Shown in pieces: positions 35,666-44,273 of a stretch of 64,000 nucleotides of DNA. The position numbers were made by a program, and so were the translations under genes. Numbering within the stretch: position 1 is the first letter of the stretch; each line of letters opens with the position of its first letter. The DNA comes from Phycisphaerales bacterium (GTDB lineage: Bacteria; Planctomycetota; Phycisphaerae; Phycisphaerales; SM1A02): assembly GCA_029268515.1 (NCBI GenBank), contig JAQWNP010000001.1:186001-250000 (forward strand), read 5' to 3'. The notes beneath the pieces were generated by a model. It was not told where the DNA came from, did not search any database, and saw nothing but the letters and a program-made list of their open reading frames with translations.

Positions 35666-37906
35666 TTAGACTCCAGGCTTTAGCTGTGAAGTTCTTTTTA
35701 GTGTTGTGTTTGTTCGTTTGGCATGCTTACGCCAAGCATGGAACATTCTAAACTGCTCAGTATTAATCACTCGCTCTTGGTCATTAGATGGCTTCATGAG
35801 CACCACACTTACCGGAGCTGCTACTCGGGCAGGGCTCCAGACAGACAGATTCATTTCGTCAGAAAAACACAGCTGCATTTTATTTTGTGGGCATTTCCAT
35901 TTGGCCAGTGCCAAACTAAACCAGCTAATGTTATTTGCTTCTTCTGGCAGCGCCTTCAAGAATATATAGCCTGAGCAAGATGGTATTTTTCGATACATCG
36001 ATCGTGTCCCAATGAAGAGGCTGAATCCACTTTGAGATGCTATACGCACGCCCCATTTCAAACGATGATGCCACTTTTTATGCAAGTCAACACCTTCGAT
36101 ACCAATGTATTGAATCGCTCCGAGAATATTTGGCACCGATACAACTCTACTCTTCGTTTGGTTCGGCAGCTCAACTCGCTGCCGAACACCTCCACTCAAG
36201 ACTGTTACCAATTCTGTTTTGTCACCGATATGGCCACCAATGCGCAAGACGTCTGGAAGAGGACTACTATCGAGCGTCACCTTGGCTTTCTCTGCGCAAT
36301 CGACCGAAACGGTCAACCCGTAAAGTTCCGCGATATCCTCAGGCCCACGATTTCCAGTATGTGGATCATTCCAGGATTTAATATTGATCTCATTTGGGCT
36401 CACCCGATCAACATGATCCGCAATCTGGGTCATCATGTATAAATACTGATAGAAGCAAGACGCTCGCATTACACAAATGCGTTTTTCTTCTTGTACTTTT
36501 CCAGAGAAATTGAAAACTCGATCCTGCAAACCTTGTATTGCAGGAGAATCAAACTGCCTCTCTTTATGTTCCCACCTCTGATCTGCCCCAATATGGGTAT
36601 AGAACGGAATTGCTTGTGGAACACTATTCTTCGTCGCATTCAATACAGTCATAAGACGTGATGCAAATGTTGTAATGCGGCTTCTTTTATTGACGAATTG
36701 CCCCAAAGATAGATCGATGAGATTTTCATCCTGCACTGGCAGCACACGTCGGACAACTGTAATGGGCTTCCCATCTCTTGCGATCGTAGGACTGGTAACT
36801 TGCAGTGGGTGCAGTGAGGTCCTGGGCTCTCCCGAACTACCCGATGGATTAATAAAACGAACACCCAGCTTTCGAAAATGTTCGAGAATGTAAAGTGGCG
36901 AATCTGGATCATCTGGCAGAAGAGAAACATCAACATCATCATTGGCACTATCTAACCAGAATGGCCTAACACTTTCAGGCTTCAAGATATCGAGTACTGA
37001 TGCCAATTGTTCACGATGACGTTTCGCGGATGAATCTGTGAGAAAACCACTTGCGTTATGGTCAATAAACAGACGGCAAACAGGGCGACAAGTACTTCCC
37101 AGATGATCGAGCACTTGCTTCTCTAAATCACCATCAAACGCGAGCAAACAGAGATGCTCGATCGCATCGCGTGCCTCACGACTTTCGACACAGATATTAA
37201 CCCTGTTAATAATTGTCTTTCTAGCAATCAGGTGGCCGCTAGAAAGTGGCAAATGATACTTGTAACGCTTTCTACCATTGCTCAATTCCTCAATCCCACC
37301 AAAGTCCAGCTTGCGACTCCAACCACCCGCTGAGATAAAAGTCAGCTCAGGTGGAATGCCTGAATAGTCATCGAAGTCAAGAAACGCGGCACGATAGTCG
37401 CGGACAAATCGACGGCTCACCTTTTTTTTAACAATACGACCGAGCTTCTTATTAGCACGCTTTAGGGCAACCACACGACCATTGCATTCTTTCTTCCACT
37501 CAATGAGTGATTTGGGAATCATAATTCCATTTGGAGGTGGATTCCAGAGTCCATGAATGTGGTCAATCAACCCAAGCTCTGCTAACTGCGTCAACTCACG
37601 ACTATTTCTTGCCAAGTGATTACCATGGCCAAAACACGGCGAAAACAAACTGTTCGCCATGTTTATACCGGCATCAATTGGCAGTATTGAATCTCCGAAG
37701 TCAAGATTTAAGTCGTAGCAGAGGGTAGACAGTGCATGCCAAGTATTTCTTGGATATGAGCAATCGCAATCACTGATGATTGCAAAAATGTGCTGAAAGG
37801 GATAAGGAAGTAATCGAATTCCTTGCGACTTCAAACGAGCTTCAAGATCTGCCGCCTGCTGATCACTTAAGCCTGCGTCTCGATGAAATGGTCGCTCCAT
37901 AGTCAT
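35666..37906 (-). CDS. Large protein of a paired family (746 aa), NodB-like N-terminus, unknown function
   Basis: Not recognised as a named family. Residues about 30-200 look NodB-like: PYPFQHIFAIISDCDCSY has D-C-D at 46-48, LDFGDSILPI follows, and GLIDHIHGLWN could give metal-binding histidines. Farther on, RFINPSGSSGEP, FYTHIG, LQDRVFNFSGKVQEEKR and IKSWNDPHTG are shared with the 917-residue protein at 44270. No membrane helix or signal is clear. It lies between a sulfotransferase and the sulfotransferase-methyltransferase fusion in the leftward operon. A role as a large glycan-modifying enzyme is only a guess. Confidence 0.6.
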   Translation of the reverse strand: MTMERPFHRDAGLSDQQAADLEARLKSQGIRLLPYPFQHIFAIISDCDCSYPRNTWHALSTLCYDLNLDFGDSILPIDAGINMANSLFSPCFGHGNHLARNSRELTQLAELGLIDHIHGLWNPPPNGIMIPKSLIEWKKECNGRVVALKRANKKLGRIVKKKVSRRFVRDYRAAFLDFDDYSGIPPELTFISAGGWSRKLDFGGIEELSNGRKRYKYHLPLSSGHLIARKTIINRVNICVESREARDAIEHLCLLAFDGDLEKQVLDHLGSTCRPVCRLFIDHNASGFLTDSSAKRHREQLASVLDILKPESVRPFWLDSANDDVDVSLLPDDPDSPLYILEHFRKLGVRFINPSGSSGEPRTSLHPLQVTSPTIARDGKPITVVRRVLPVQDENLIDLSLGQFVNKRSRITTFASRLMTVLNATKNSVPQAIPFYTHIGADQRWEHKERQFDSPAIQGLQDRVFNFSGKVQEEKRICVMRASCFYQYLYMMTQIADHVDRVSPNEINIKSWNDPHTGNRGPEDIAELYGLTVSVDCAEKAKVTLDSSPLPDVLRIGGHIGDKTELVTVLSGGVRQRVELPNQTKSRVVSVPNILGAIQYIGIEGVDLHKKWHHRLKWGVRIASQSGFSLFIGTRSMYRKIPSCSGYIFLKALPEEANNISWFSLALAKWKCPQNKMQLCFSDEMNLSVWSPARVAAPVSVVLMKPSNDQERVINTEQFRMFHAWRKHAKRTNTTLKRTSQLKPGV

Positions 37907-37970
37907 AATAGAAAGTCTTCTTGTATTCTGAATCCCAGATTAACCTCTGGAATAATGGACGCGCAAAACA

Positions 37971-38867
37971 TCACGCTTGTGTCCACGAGTCGAAGTCCCA
38001 ATCCATTAACTCACATAGACGCCTATTTGACGGATCATAAAAATTATCTAGTTTCTTTCGAACATCTACTGGCATAGCCAAAGCAGATATTTCTTTTGTG
38101 GCATGGTCATGAACAGAATTATGCTTTTTCCCCACTTGGCTGTAATCAATTCCATCCTGGCCTGGCTCAGGAAGATTGAGCCATGACATGACATCAGCAA
38201 GGGCTTTTAGTGGCTGATCTGCGAAATCTTGGTAGTTCGTGACAAATACTTGAGACCACCCGAACAGATGGATGTAGTTCATAAGCTGTGAATAGTACAT
38301 GCCACGGTCAAGATGCAATAAACGGGCATCAGAATACAACATATGTTGCCACCTCTGCCGATTACTGTCATCGAAGTTGTCTTTAACAGCGGCCAGTCTT
38401 TCATCTACCATAGACCCAAAGTCACTGAGAAGATCTGAGCCGCTATAGCTTTTCCGATATGAAGACCACAGACAATCTGTTGGGTTGCGTAATATGAACA
38501 GAATTCGAGCATCTGGAAGATGTTGTCGAATGTTGCAAGCAATGTGAGGGAACACCATAAAGTAAGGCCACTTCGTGCCGTAATACTTTGGCTTTGGTTT
38601 CATTAGCTTGGCTGGATTCCATCGCTCACGGCGCGGCCTATCGGCTGTCGTCATCTCTTCATAGACCTTGCCGCCATCTTCGAGCCCAATCATGCTGTAG
38701 GAGTTAAAGGGTGTCGCAAAAGGAAAGCCAACATACTCGCCTTTATAGGACAAGACTTCCTTGGAGTTACTCAGAAAGCAAATTTCTGGACTCAACATAA
38801 GAGCTTGCTTAAGAGAGCTCGTAGCCGACCGCTGGGCTCCGGCGATGATCAGATTCAGACGTGACAT
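37971..38867 (-). CDS. Sulfotransferase
   Basis: A 298-residue PAPS-dependent sulfotransferase. The N-terminal LIIAGAQRSATSSLKQAL is the phosphosulfate-binding loop and ARILFILRNPTDCLWSSYRKS the 3'-phosphate motif with its conserved Ser. NSKEVLSYKGEY after the loop is like heparan-type and bacterial glycan sulfotransferases, where a K-E-x-x-x-F/Y pattern occurs. It transfers sulfate from PAPS to a sugar hydroxyl or amine. GGAG is nine bases before the ATG. It heads the second leftward operon, divergent from the plus-strand sulfotransferase across 165 bases. Confidence 0.9.
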   Translation of the reverse strand: MSRLNLIIAGAQRSATSSLKQALMLSPEICFLSNSKEVLSYKGEYVGFPFATPFNSYSMIGLEDGGKVYEEMTTADRPRRERWNPAKLMKPKPKYYGTKWPYFMVFPHIACNIRQHLPDARILFILRNPTDCLWSSYRKSYSGSDLLSDFGSMVDERLAAVKDNFDDSNRQRWQHMLYSDARLLHLDRGMYYSQLMNYIHLFGWSQVFVTNYQDFADQPLKALADVMSWLNLPEPGQDGIDYSQVGKKHNSVHDHATKEISALAMPVDVRKKLDNFYDPSNRRLCELMDWDFDSWTQA

Positions 38868-39032
38868 AAACTCAGCTCCATCAAATATCTATTTACAGCA
38901 CTACAGTCTATCAGATTGACCCTATTGGGCCCTTCTGACAGCATCCATATACCATCTCATACCAATGACTCAGGAGTTCGCTATACTGCCGCCCACTTGG
39001 ATCCCATGGGGTCTCTATAATCGAGGTTCCAC

Positions 39033-40229
39033 ATGTCCGATCCCGTTACAGTCGTCATTGTAAACTCGCTCAGCTATACCGGTACGACTTGGCTTAATCT
39101 GGTGCTTGGATCCCACTCTAGAACCTTTACGATTGGGCCACCTGATCGCGTCTATGCCCTGCTTAAGCAGCAAACAGTTGAGCACCCTGTCAATGCCTGC
39201 CGTGTCCATGGCCCTACGTGTGAATTCTGGCAAGGCTTCTGCGAACAGTACGATTCTCGTGAGAACTACTTTGTTCAACTCGCTGATTACGCCAAGTGTG
39301 ATGTACTGGTTATCAATAATCCAATACCCAACGGCACCAGCCTAGAACTTGAGCATCCCTCAATTGTGGTCAAACCTATTCAGCTCATTCGCGATGGCCG
39401 AGCTGTCGCAGCAAGTTATAGGCGAAAGCACCCAAATGAGTCGTTTTTCGATGGCGTCAAGAACTGGCTATCAGCACCCCTCAATAGTTTCCCCTTCGAT
39501 AAAAATGACCCCGATCTTCTCTGCCTTCGATATGAAGATGTGCTTCAAAATCAGCACACCGCAATTGAGCAAATTGGCCAATTTGTGGGTGTCGATTATG
39601 ACGCGAAAGCTTTACGTTTCTGGGAACACCCACATCACATCACAGCTGGAAATTCTGGCACCATCATGATGATTAAATTGGCACAAGAACTCCGGGTTCC
39701 AGCAAACGAGAATCGCGAATATTATGAAGAGCAGCTGAAAACACTGCAAGACAATCCAAGCCACACATTTAATGACAAACGTTGGACTAGTGAGCTCTCA
39801 ACCAGAGACCGCTTTGCATTTGATTACTTTTGCGGCAAAGCAAACGCCCAGTTTGGCTATGACAGAGATTCGTTCACCACTGACGAACACCGAGAGTTCA
39901 CTAATGAACTACAACAAGTCATTCCGCCACCAGCGACAACTGCTATCAACACCTCACCTGAACAAGAAACATTTGTTGCCCCACCACCCGAAGAATCAGA
40001 GGCGACTCCAGCACCTGAGTTTACACTGTTGCCTCCACCATATGAGCCAGCGGCGTCGCCTCCACTACGACAGCAATTGTTGCCTTCATACTGGTTACAA
40101 AACGGAATAGCGATCACGTCTACTCAAGCCCGCAAACTTAGTTTTGCTATTACCATTTGCCTCGTTGTAGCCATATTAGTCATCATCACCTTGGCAATTT
40201 TACTCGGCGCCTCATCTTCTATTGGGTAA
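39033..40229 (+). CDS. C-terminally anchored sulfotransferase-like protein
   Basis: A 398-residue protein. Residues about 1-270 are sulfotransferase-like: VIVNSLSYTGTTWLNLVLGSH is the phosphosulfate loop and IQLIRDGRAVAASYRRKHP the 3'-phosphate motif; CLRYEDVL and FVGVDYDAKALRFWE follow as in family members. Residues about 290-355 form a Pro/Glu/Ala-rich linker (PPPEESEATPAPE and more). The last 40 residues hold one membrane helix (LSFAITICLVVAILVIITLAILL). It thus appears tail-anchored with the enzyme in the cytoplasm, the side where PAPS is available. The next gene begins four bases after its stop. Confidence 0.85.
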   Translation: MSDPVTVVIVNSLSYTGTTWLNLVLGSHSRTFTIGPPDRVYALLKQQTVEHPVNACRVHGPTCEFWQGFCEQYDSRENYFVQLADYAKCDVLVINNPIPNGTSLELEHPSIVVKPIQLIRDGRAVAASYRRKHPNESFFDGVKNWLSAPLNSFPFDKNDPDLLCLRYEDVLQNQHTAIEQIGQFVGVDYDAKALRFWEHPHHITAGNSGTIMMIKLAQELRVPANENREYYEEQLKTLQDNPSHTFNDKRWTSELSTRDRFAFDYFCGKANAQFGYDRDSFTTDEHREFTNELQQVIPPPATTAINTSPEQETFVAPPPEESEATPAPEFTLLPPPYEPAASPPLRQQLLPSYWLQNGIAITSTQARKLSFAITICLVVAILVIITLAILLGASSSIG

Positions 40230-40232
40230 TAC

Positions 40233-42254
40233 ATGGCCTCATCATCTGCCATCATCGAATCAGAGCAGCTTCAAGTAGATTTAAAGAACCGCAAAATACA
40301 AAAGTACCAGGTTGAAGATAGCGGCCTCTCACTACATGCTTGTATCAGCAACGTAAATCGAAACAACTTTCAGGGATATGGAGCCGACTACACGACAGGC
40401 GCGGGCGCCCAGAAGATTGTCGTTGGATGCCTACAGCAATACTACGATTTAATTAAATCTCTGGCTGCATGCCCACGAATTCGTTTTGCACCTCATTGTG
40501 ACCTAACAAAGCAACCCGTCTCCGATGATGAAATTGTTTGCAGTATTCGACATGATGTCGATGCTGATCCGCGTGTGTCGCTTGCTGAAGCTGAAATAGA
40601 AGCTGAATTTAATGCCAGCACGACTTACTTTGTTCTACACACAGCCACCTATTATGGAGCCTTCCAAAAAGGTATCTTCCGACGCAATTCATGCATGGCG
40701 GTGATTTACCAAAAGATTCAAGAGCTCGGACAAGAAATCGCCCTCCATACAGATCCTTTAGAGCTGTTCCAAAATTTAAACATAAACGGCGCCGAAGCTG
40801 TTGTCACCGAAGTCGAGTGGCTGCGTAGCCAAGGCCTTCGTATTGTCGGAAGCGTGGCTCATAACTCAGCGCCTATCTATGGAGCTGAAAACTACGCCAT
40901 CTTCAAAGGCAGAAACAAACACCACAAGCCCAACAACGCTAATCCTGATAAGAAACCTGAATACCTTGATGAAATTATTCATGAGGGTCGCTGGGCGCCA
41001 CTTGGAATTATTGATGAGCAGCAATTAGGGTTGCACTATGAGGGCAACGAGTTTCTTCATCAACGCGCAGTACCGGTCGAATATGGCGCCACTCGCGGCG
41101 TGAACCGATGGCGCTGGAACCAACATAACCTTCGCCTCAAAAAATGTCCCAATCCGAAGGAAGATCTATTTATCGATCAGACTCGACTCCTTCGAGATAT
41201 TCAGACAATGCCAGGCGGACGTTGGCTTATTCTCAATGTCCACCCCTTGTACTACGGTGCAAGGCACAACGAAACAACAGCACCACCGATGCATGTTGAC
41301 TCTATTACTGTTGATCACAAAAGCTCTGTGGGCTGGGATACCTATAAACCCAATACGCTACAGGCTCGATCTGGGAACGAACATGATGCTCAAGTCATCA
41401 ACTTCAGCGATGAAGATGGGATGCTAGACGCACCACGCCCGAAACCAGATGCGGATAACACCCTCCGAATTATGTTTCTTGGAGGCGCCAACCTAGATGG
41501 TCTTTCAACGCCAATCCCTGAACATTGCGGACAACAACTTTATCGTTTATTAGCTCGACATTTAAAACGATCTATCTGGTGCCGTACTCTTGCGTTCCCA
41601 TCGATGGGCCTTTGTCGACACTTTGATTGGTTTGAAAGACACAAGACAAGTGTTTCTCCTGATCTTGTACTCATTGGTATAGGCGCCGATGAAATCGAGA
41701 CAAGTGTTACACCACACTGGTGTCTTAACACGGGTTTTGATTCCACATTCCCACCAGCCTCTTATCTCAAAGCAAATGGCCATGGCGCAGAAGTGGTTGC
41801 AGGTGTACCTAAACAAGCAGCAATTCGTCGTAGTCAAGCTCAAGCAAAGACGACTACTACCGCAGTAAGTCTCACTACTCTTGACTCTAATAAGCACCAC
41901 CAAGCCAATGATCAGATTGCTCAGTGTGTGAAATATTATGCAGACGCTGTACGAGCAACTGGAGCCGTTCCTATGCTCTTCGTCAATGAATGCGGCGAGT
42001 CTGCCGGCCTCTGGAGTGAAGGCATTACTTCGGACCGCCGCGCAGAGGGTCATGCCCAGGCACTCTCATACATCCAGCAGTGGGGCAGCCATGCCGACAT
42101 TCCAATTATTGACCCTTATGCTGCATTTTTAACACAGAATGAGGATCTCATTTGCCATGTCACAAATGGTAAAGAATGGAATGCCACTGGACACCGACTT
42201 GCAGCTGGCGTGCTGTTCGATGCGGTTTTAGATTTTCTAGGCAATCACGATTAA
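40233..42254 (+). CDS. RHDVD-type deacetylase-like / SGNH-like fusion protein 1
   Basis: A 673-residue protein. Residues about 100-370 are a NodB/CE4-like domain: CSIRHDVDADP, TTYFVLHTATYYGAFQKG and LGQEIALHTDPLE. Residues about 405-670 resemble an SGNH/GDSL hydrolase: RIMFLGGANLDGLS at the first block, VLIGIGADEIE near the third, and EWNATGHRLAAGVL at the last. The nucleophile block lacks a clear GDS, and the D-x-x-H of block V reads N-G-K-E, so catalytic residues seem lost or moved. It is convergent with a paralogue 21 bases away and follows the anchored sulfotransferase. A glycan O- or N-acyl group handling role is inferred. Confidence 0.75.
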   Translation: MASSSAIIESEQLQVDLKNRKIQKYQVEDSGLSLHACISNVNRNNFQGYGADYTTGAGAQKIVVGCLQQYYDLIKSLAACPRIRFAPHCDLTKQPVSDDEIVCSIRHDVDADPRVSLAEAEIEAEFNASTTYFVLHTATYYGAFQKGIFRRNSCMAVIYQKIQELGQEIALHTDPLELFQNLNINGAEAVVTEVEWLRSQGLRIVGSVAHNSAPIYGAENYAIFKGRNKHHKPNNANPDKKPEYLDEIIHEGRWAPLGIIDEQQLGLHYEGNEFLHQRAVPVEYGATRGVNRWRWNQHNLRLKKCPNPKEDLFIDQTRLLRDIQTMPGGRWLILNVHPLYYGARHNETTAPPMHVDSITVDHKSSVGWDTYKPNTLQARSGNEHDAQVINFSDEDGMLDAPRPKPDADNTLRIMFLGGANLDGLSTPIPEHCGQQLYRLLARHLKRSIWCRTLAFPSMGLCRHFDWFERHKTSVSPDLVLIGIGADEIETSVTPHWCLNTGFDSTFPPASYLKANGHGAEVVAGVPKQAAIRRSQAQAKTTTTAVSLTTLDSNKHHQANDQIAQCVKYYADAVRATGAVPMLFVNECGESAGLWSEGITSDRRAEGHAQALSYIQQWGSHADIPIIDPYAAFLTQNEDLICHVTNGKEWNATGHRLAAGVLFDAVLDFLGNHD

Positions 42255-42275
42255 CGGATACGAGGCAGGCTCTCA

Positions 42276-44273
42276 CTAACGAGAGCGTACTTGTGGCGAT
42301 TGCTTGAGCTCTTCATAGAGTTCGAGTGCCGCCAAGCGGTGCGCATTCACTGTCCAAGTGCCATCTTCGTGATGAATTGGGCACTCCGCCTCCGCCTCAA
42401 ATCTTTGATAGGGACTGATGAGTGGAATACTCAATCGCCCAGCAATTTCACGCCATCTTTCAACAACAATATTTGCCTGCTTATATGCTTCCACGCTTGA
42501 ATGGGTCGCTGACAGAGCGCCCAGATGCTCTCCCGCCTCCGTCACCATAAGAAATAACTGAGAATCACGGGGCTGGATTGAATCATTAATGAAATGCAGA
42601 ATTGAACTCAGCCCGATCATTTTCTGAGATTCCACTTCCGTTAACTCTTTGCAAAATAATGTGCGTTGAAAAGACGATTCATCTTCAGGACCGCTTTTAC
42701 TTGGATTTTGCCGGTGCTTTTTCCACTTCGAACTTGCAGCCTGTACTTCAACACGCTCTCCGGCCCATTTTAGATACGAGCCAGGAGGATGTTCTGGAGA
42801 GAATCCCGTGCGCTTACTCCAATATGCTGACTCGCTCCAGGCCAGCTCTTGTGACGTTACACCAAGCACAACAATCGTCGGCTCAATTCGTTCTTGCATG
42901 ATCTTAAGCCAATGCCACAGACGCGAAATGCTCATTTCAGAGAACGCGCACTTCACACACATGGTGCTTTCATCGATCTCCTCACAAAAACGCTGCTCCA
43001 ACAATCGATGGCTCTGTGAATGGGACGCGACTGCTAATGAATCGAGCCCTCCGCCATCAAGAAACAAAATCCGGTTTCGACACTTACTTCGCTGACCTGT
43101 TAACACTCCTTCAGCGTCAAGCATGCCGAGCTCGTTCACAAATGAAACGTTGTGGTAAATCGCTTTGTCTTTATCTGGTCCAATTGCTGAAACAGAAGAA
43201 CCTGGAACCAGTGTTTCCCAACCTAATTTCTGTCCCACAGACACTTGCACATGATGTCTCGCTGAGTCAGGTGGATCAACAGCACTTGTACGACCACCGT
43301 AATAACACGGGTGAATCGTCATCACAATGCAAGCAGGTGCCTCAAGATGCCTAATATCTCTGACCATTTCATCCTGAGTACAGAATGGTGGACGGCCCAA
43401 CTCCAACCCTTTTTTAGCACGTCTATCATATGCGCGCCATCGCCAACCATCGACGGTACGTGTAGCGCCATACTCCACGTTAATTTCTTTTCGTCTTCTA
43501 AAAATGTCATTGCCTTCGTAGGTCAGACCTAACTCGGCCTCGTCCACAACACGCAGCAGCGCCAGCGTACCATTGTGCTCTAAGACGTCGGGAGGGGCGT
43601 CGGGATCATAGGCAACCTTCGCTTCATTCCGGAATCGGCCTCTAAACAACTCATAGTTTTCGGCTCCAAAAGCGGCTTTGGATCCATGAGCAACCGTACC
43701 CGTGATCCTCAACCCAATGCTCCGCAGCCATTGCACCTCTTCGATAAGTGCTGCGGCACCATCAGCTCCATCACTTTGATATACCGTAATACCATCGGCA
43801 TGCAGTCCCACTTCATGTCCCAGTGACTCTATCTCTTTATAGACAGCGCCCATAGCTTCATGCCTTCGATAACGCCCAAATCGCCTTTGCATGTAATAGC
43901 CTGCGGTATGAAGTAAATAGTGCGAGGTCGGAACACACAATTCATTTTCAATACGAGCCATCTGGTGTGCTGCAACAATATCACCATCAATGTCGTGGCG
44001 TATCGCGAGACGAATTTTATCTTGACCATCTGGCTGCCGACATAACTCTTCAAGCGTCACAAACTCAATGCCAATATCTTTCAGCTGACGAAGAAGCTGC
44101 TCGTAATAAAACATGGGGTAAGCGCACGCTTTATCTGGCTCCTTTGCACTAAGCCGAGCGCCGTAACCACTATACATATCCTTATTGCACTGGTGAAACA
44201 CGCTCTTAACTGACACTCGACTCTTCGTGACGCGATAGTCAGAAAACTGGGGATGCTCATTTTGATTGCTCAC
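42276..44273 (-). CDS. RHDVD-type deacetylase-like / SGNH-like fusion protein 2
   Basis: A 665-residue paralogue of the 40233-42254 protein with the same two-part plan. NodB-like motifs: LAIRHDIDGD, TSHYLLHTAGYYMQ and LGHEVGLHADG. SGNH-like part: RILFLDGGGLDSLAV, IVVLGVTSQEL and TWTVNAHRLAALELY. The first SGNH block is different again (DGGGLDS) and block V has no normal D-x-x-H. Both N-termini share YSGYGARL or FQGYGADY after a cysteine/asparagine-rich start. Its ATG overlaps the stop of the 917-residue protein by four bases, so it is the last gene of the first leftward operon. Confidence 0.75.
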   Translation of the reverse strand: MSNQNEHPQFSDYRVTKSRVSVKSVFHQCNKDMYSGYGARLSAKEPDKACAYPMFYYEQLLRQLKDIGIEFVTLEELCRQPDGQDKIRLAIRHDIDGDIVAAHQMARIENELCVPTSHYLLHTAGYYMQRRFGRYRRHEAMGAVYKEIESLGHEVGLHADGITVYQSDGADGAAALIEEVQWLRSIGLRITGTVAHGSKAAFGAENYELFRGRFRNEAKVAYDPDAPPDVLEHNGTLALLRVVDEAELGLTYEGNDIFRRRKEINVEYGATRTVDGWRWRAYDRRAKKGLELGRPPFCTQDEMVRDIRHLEAPACIVMTIHPCYYGGRTSAVDPPDSARHHVQVSVGQKLGWETLVPGSSVSAIGPDKDKAIYHNVSFVNELGMLDAEGVLTGQRSKCRNRILFLDGGGLDSLAVASHSQSHRLLEQRFCEEIDESTMCVKCAFSEMSISRLWHWLKIMQERIEPTIVVLGVTSQELAWSESAYWSKRTGFSPEHPPGSYLKWAGERVEVQAASSKWKKHRQNPSKSGPEDESSFQRTLFCKELTEVESQKMIGLSSILHFINDSIQPRDSQLFLMVTEAGEHLGALSATHSSVEAYKQANIVVERWREIAGRLSIPLISPYQRFEAEAECPIHHEDGTWTVNAHRLAALELYEELKQSPQVRSR

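Noticed and set aside
42269-42286. Inverted repeat GCTCTC/GAGAGC between the convergent fusion genes
   Set aside because: Only six base pairs and no U-run on either strand, so too weak to call a terminator.
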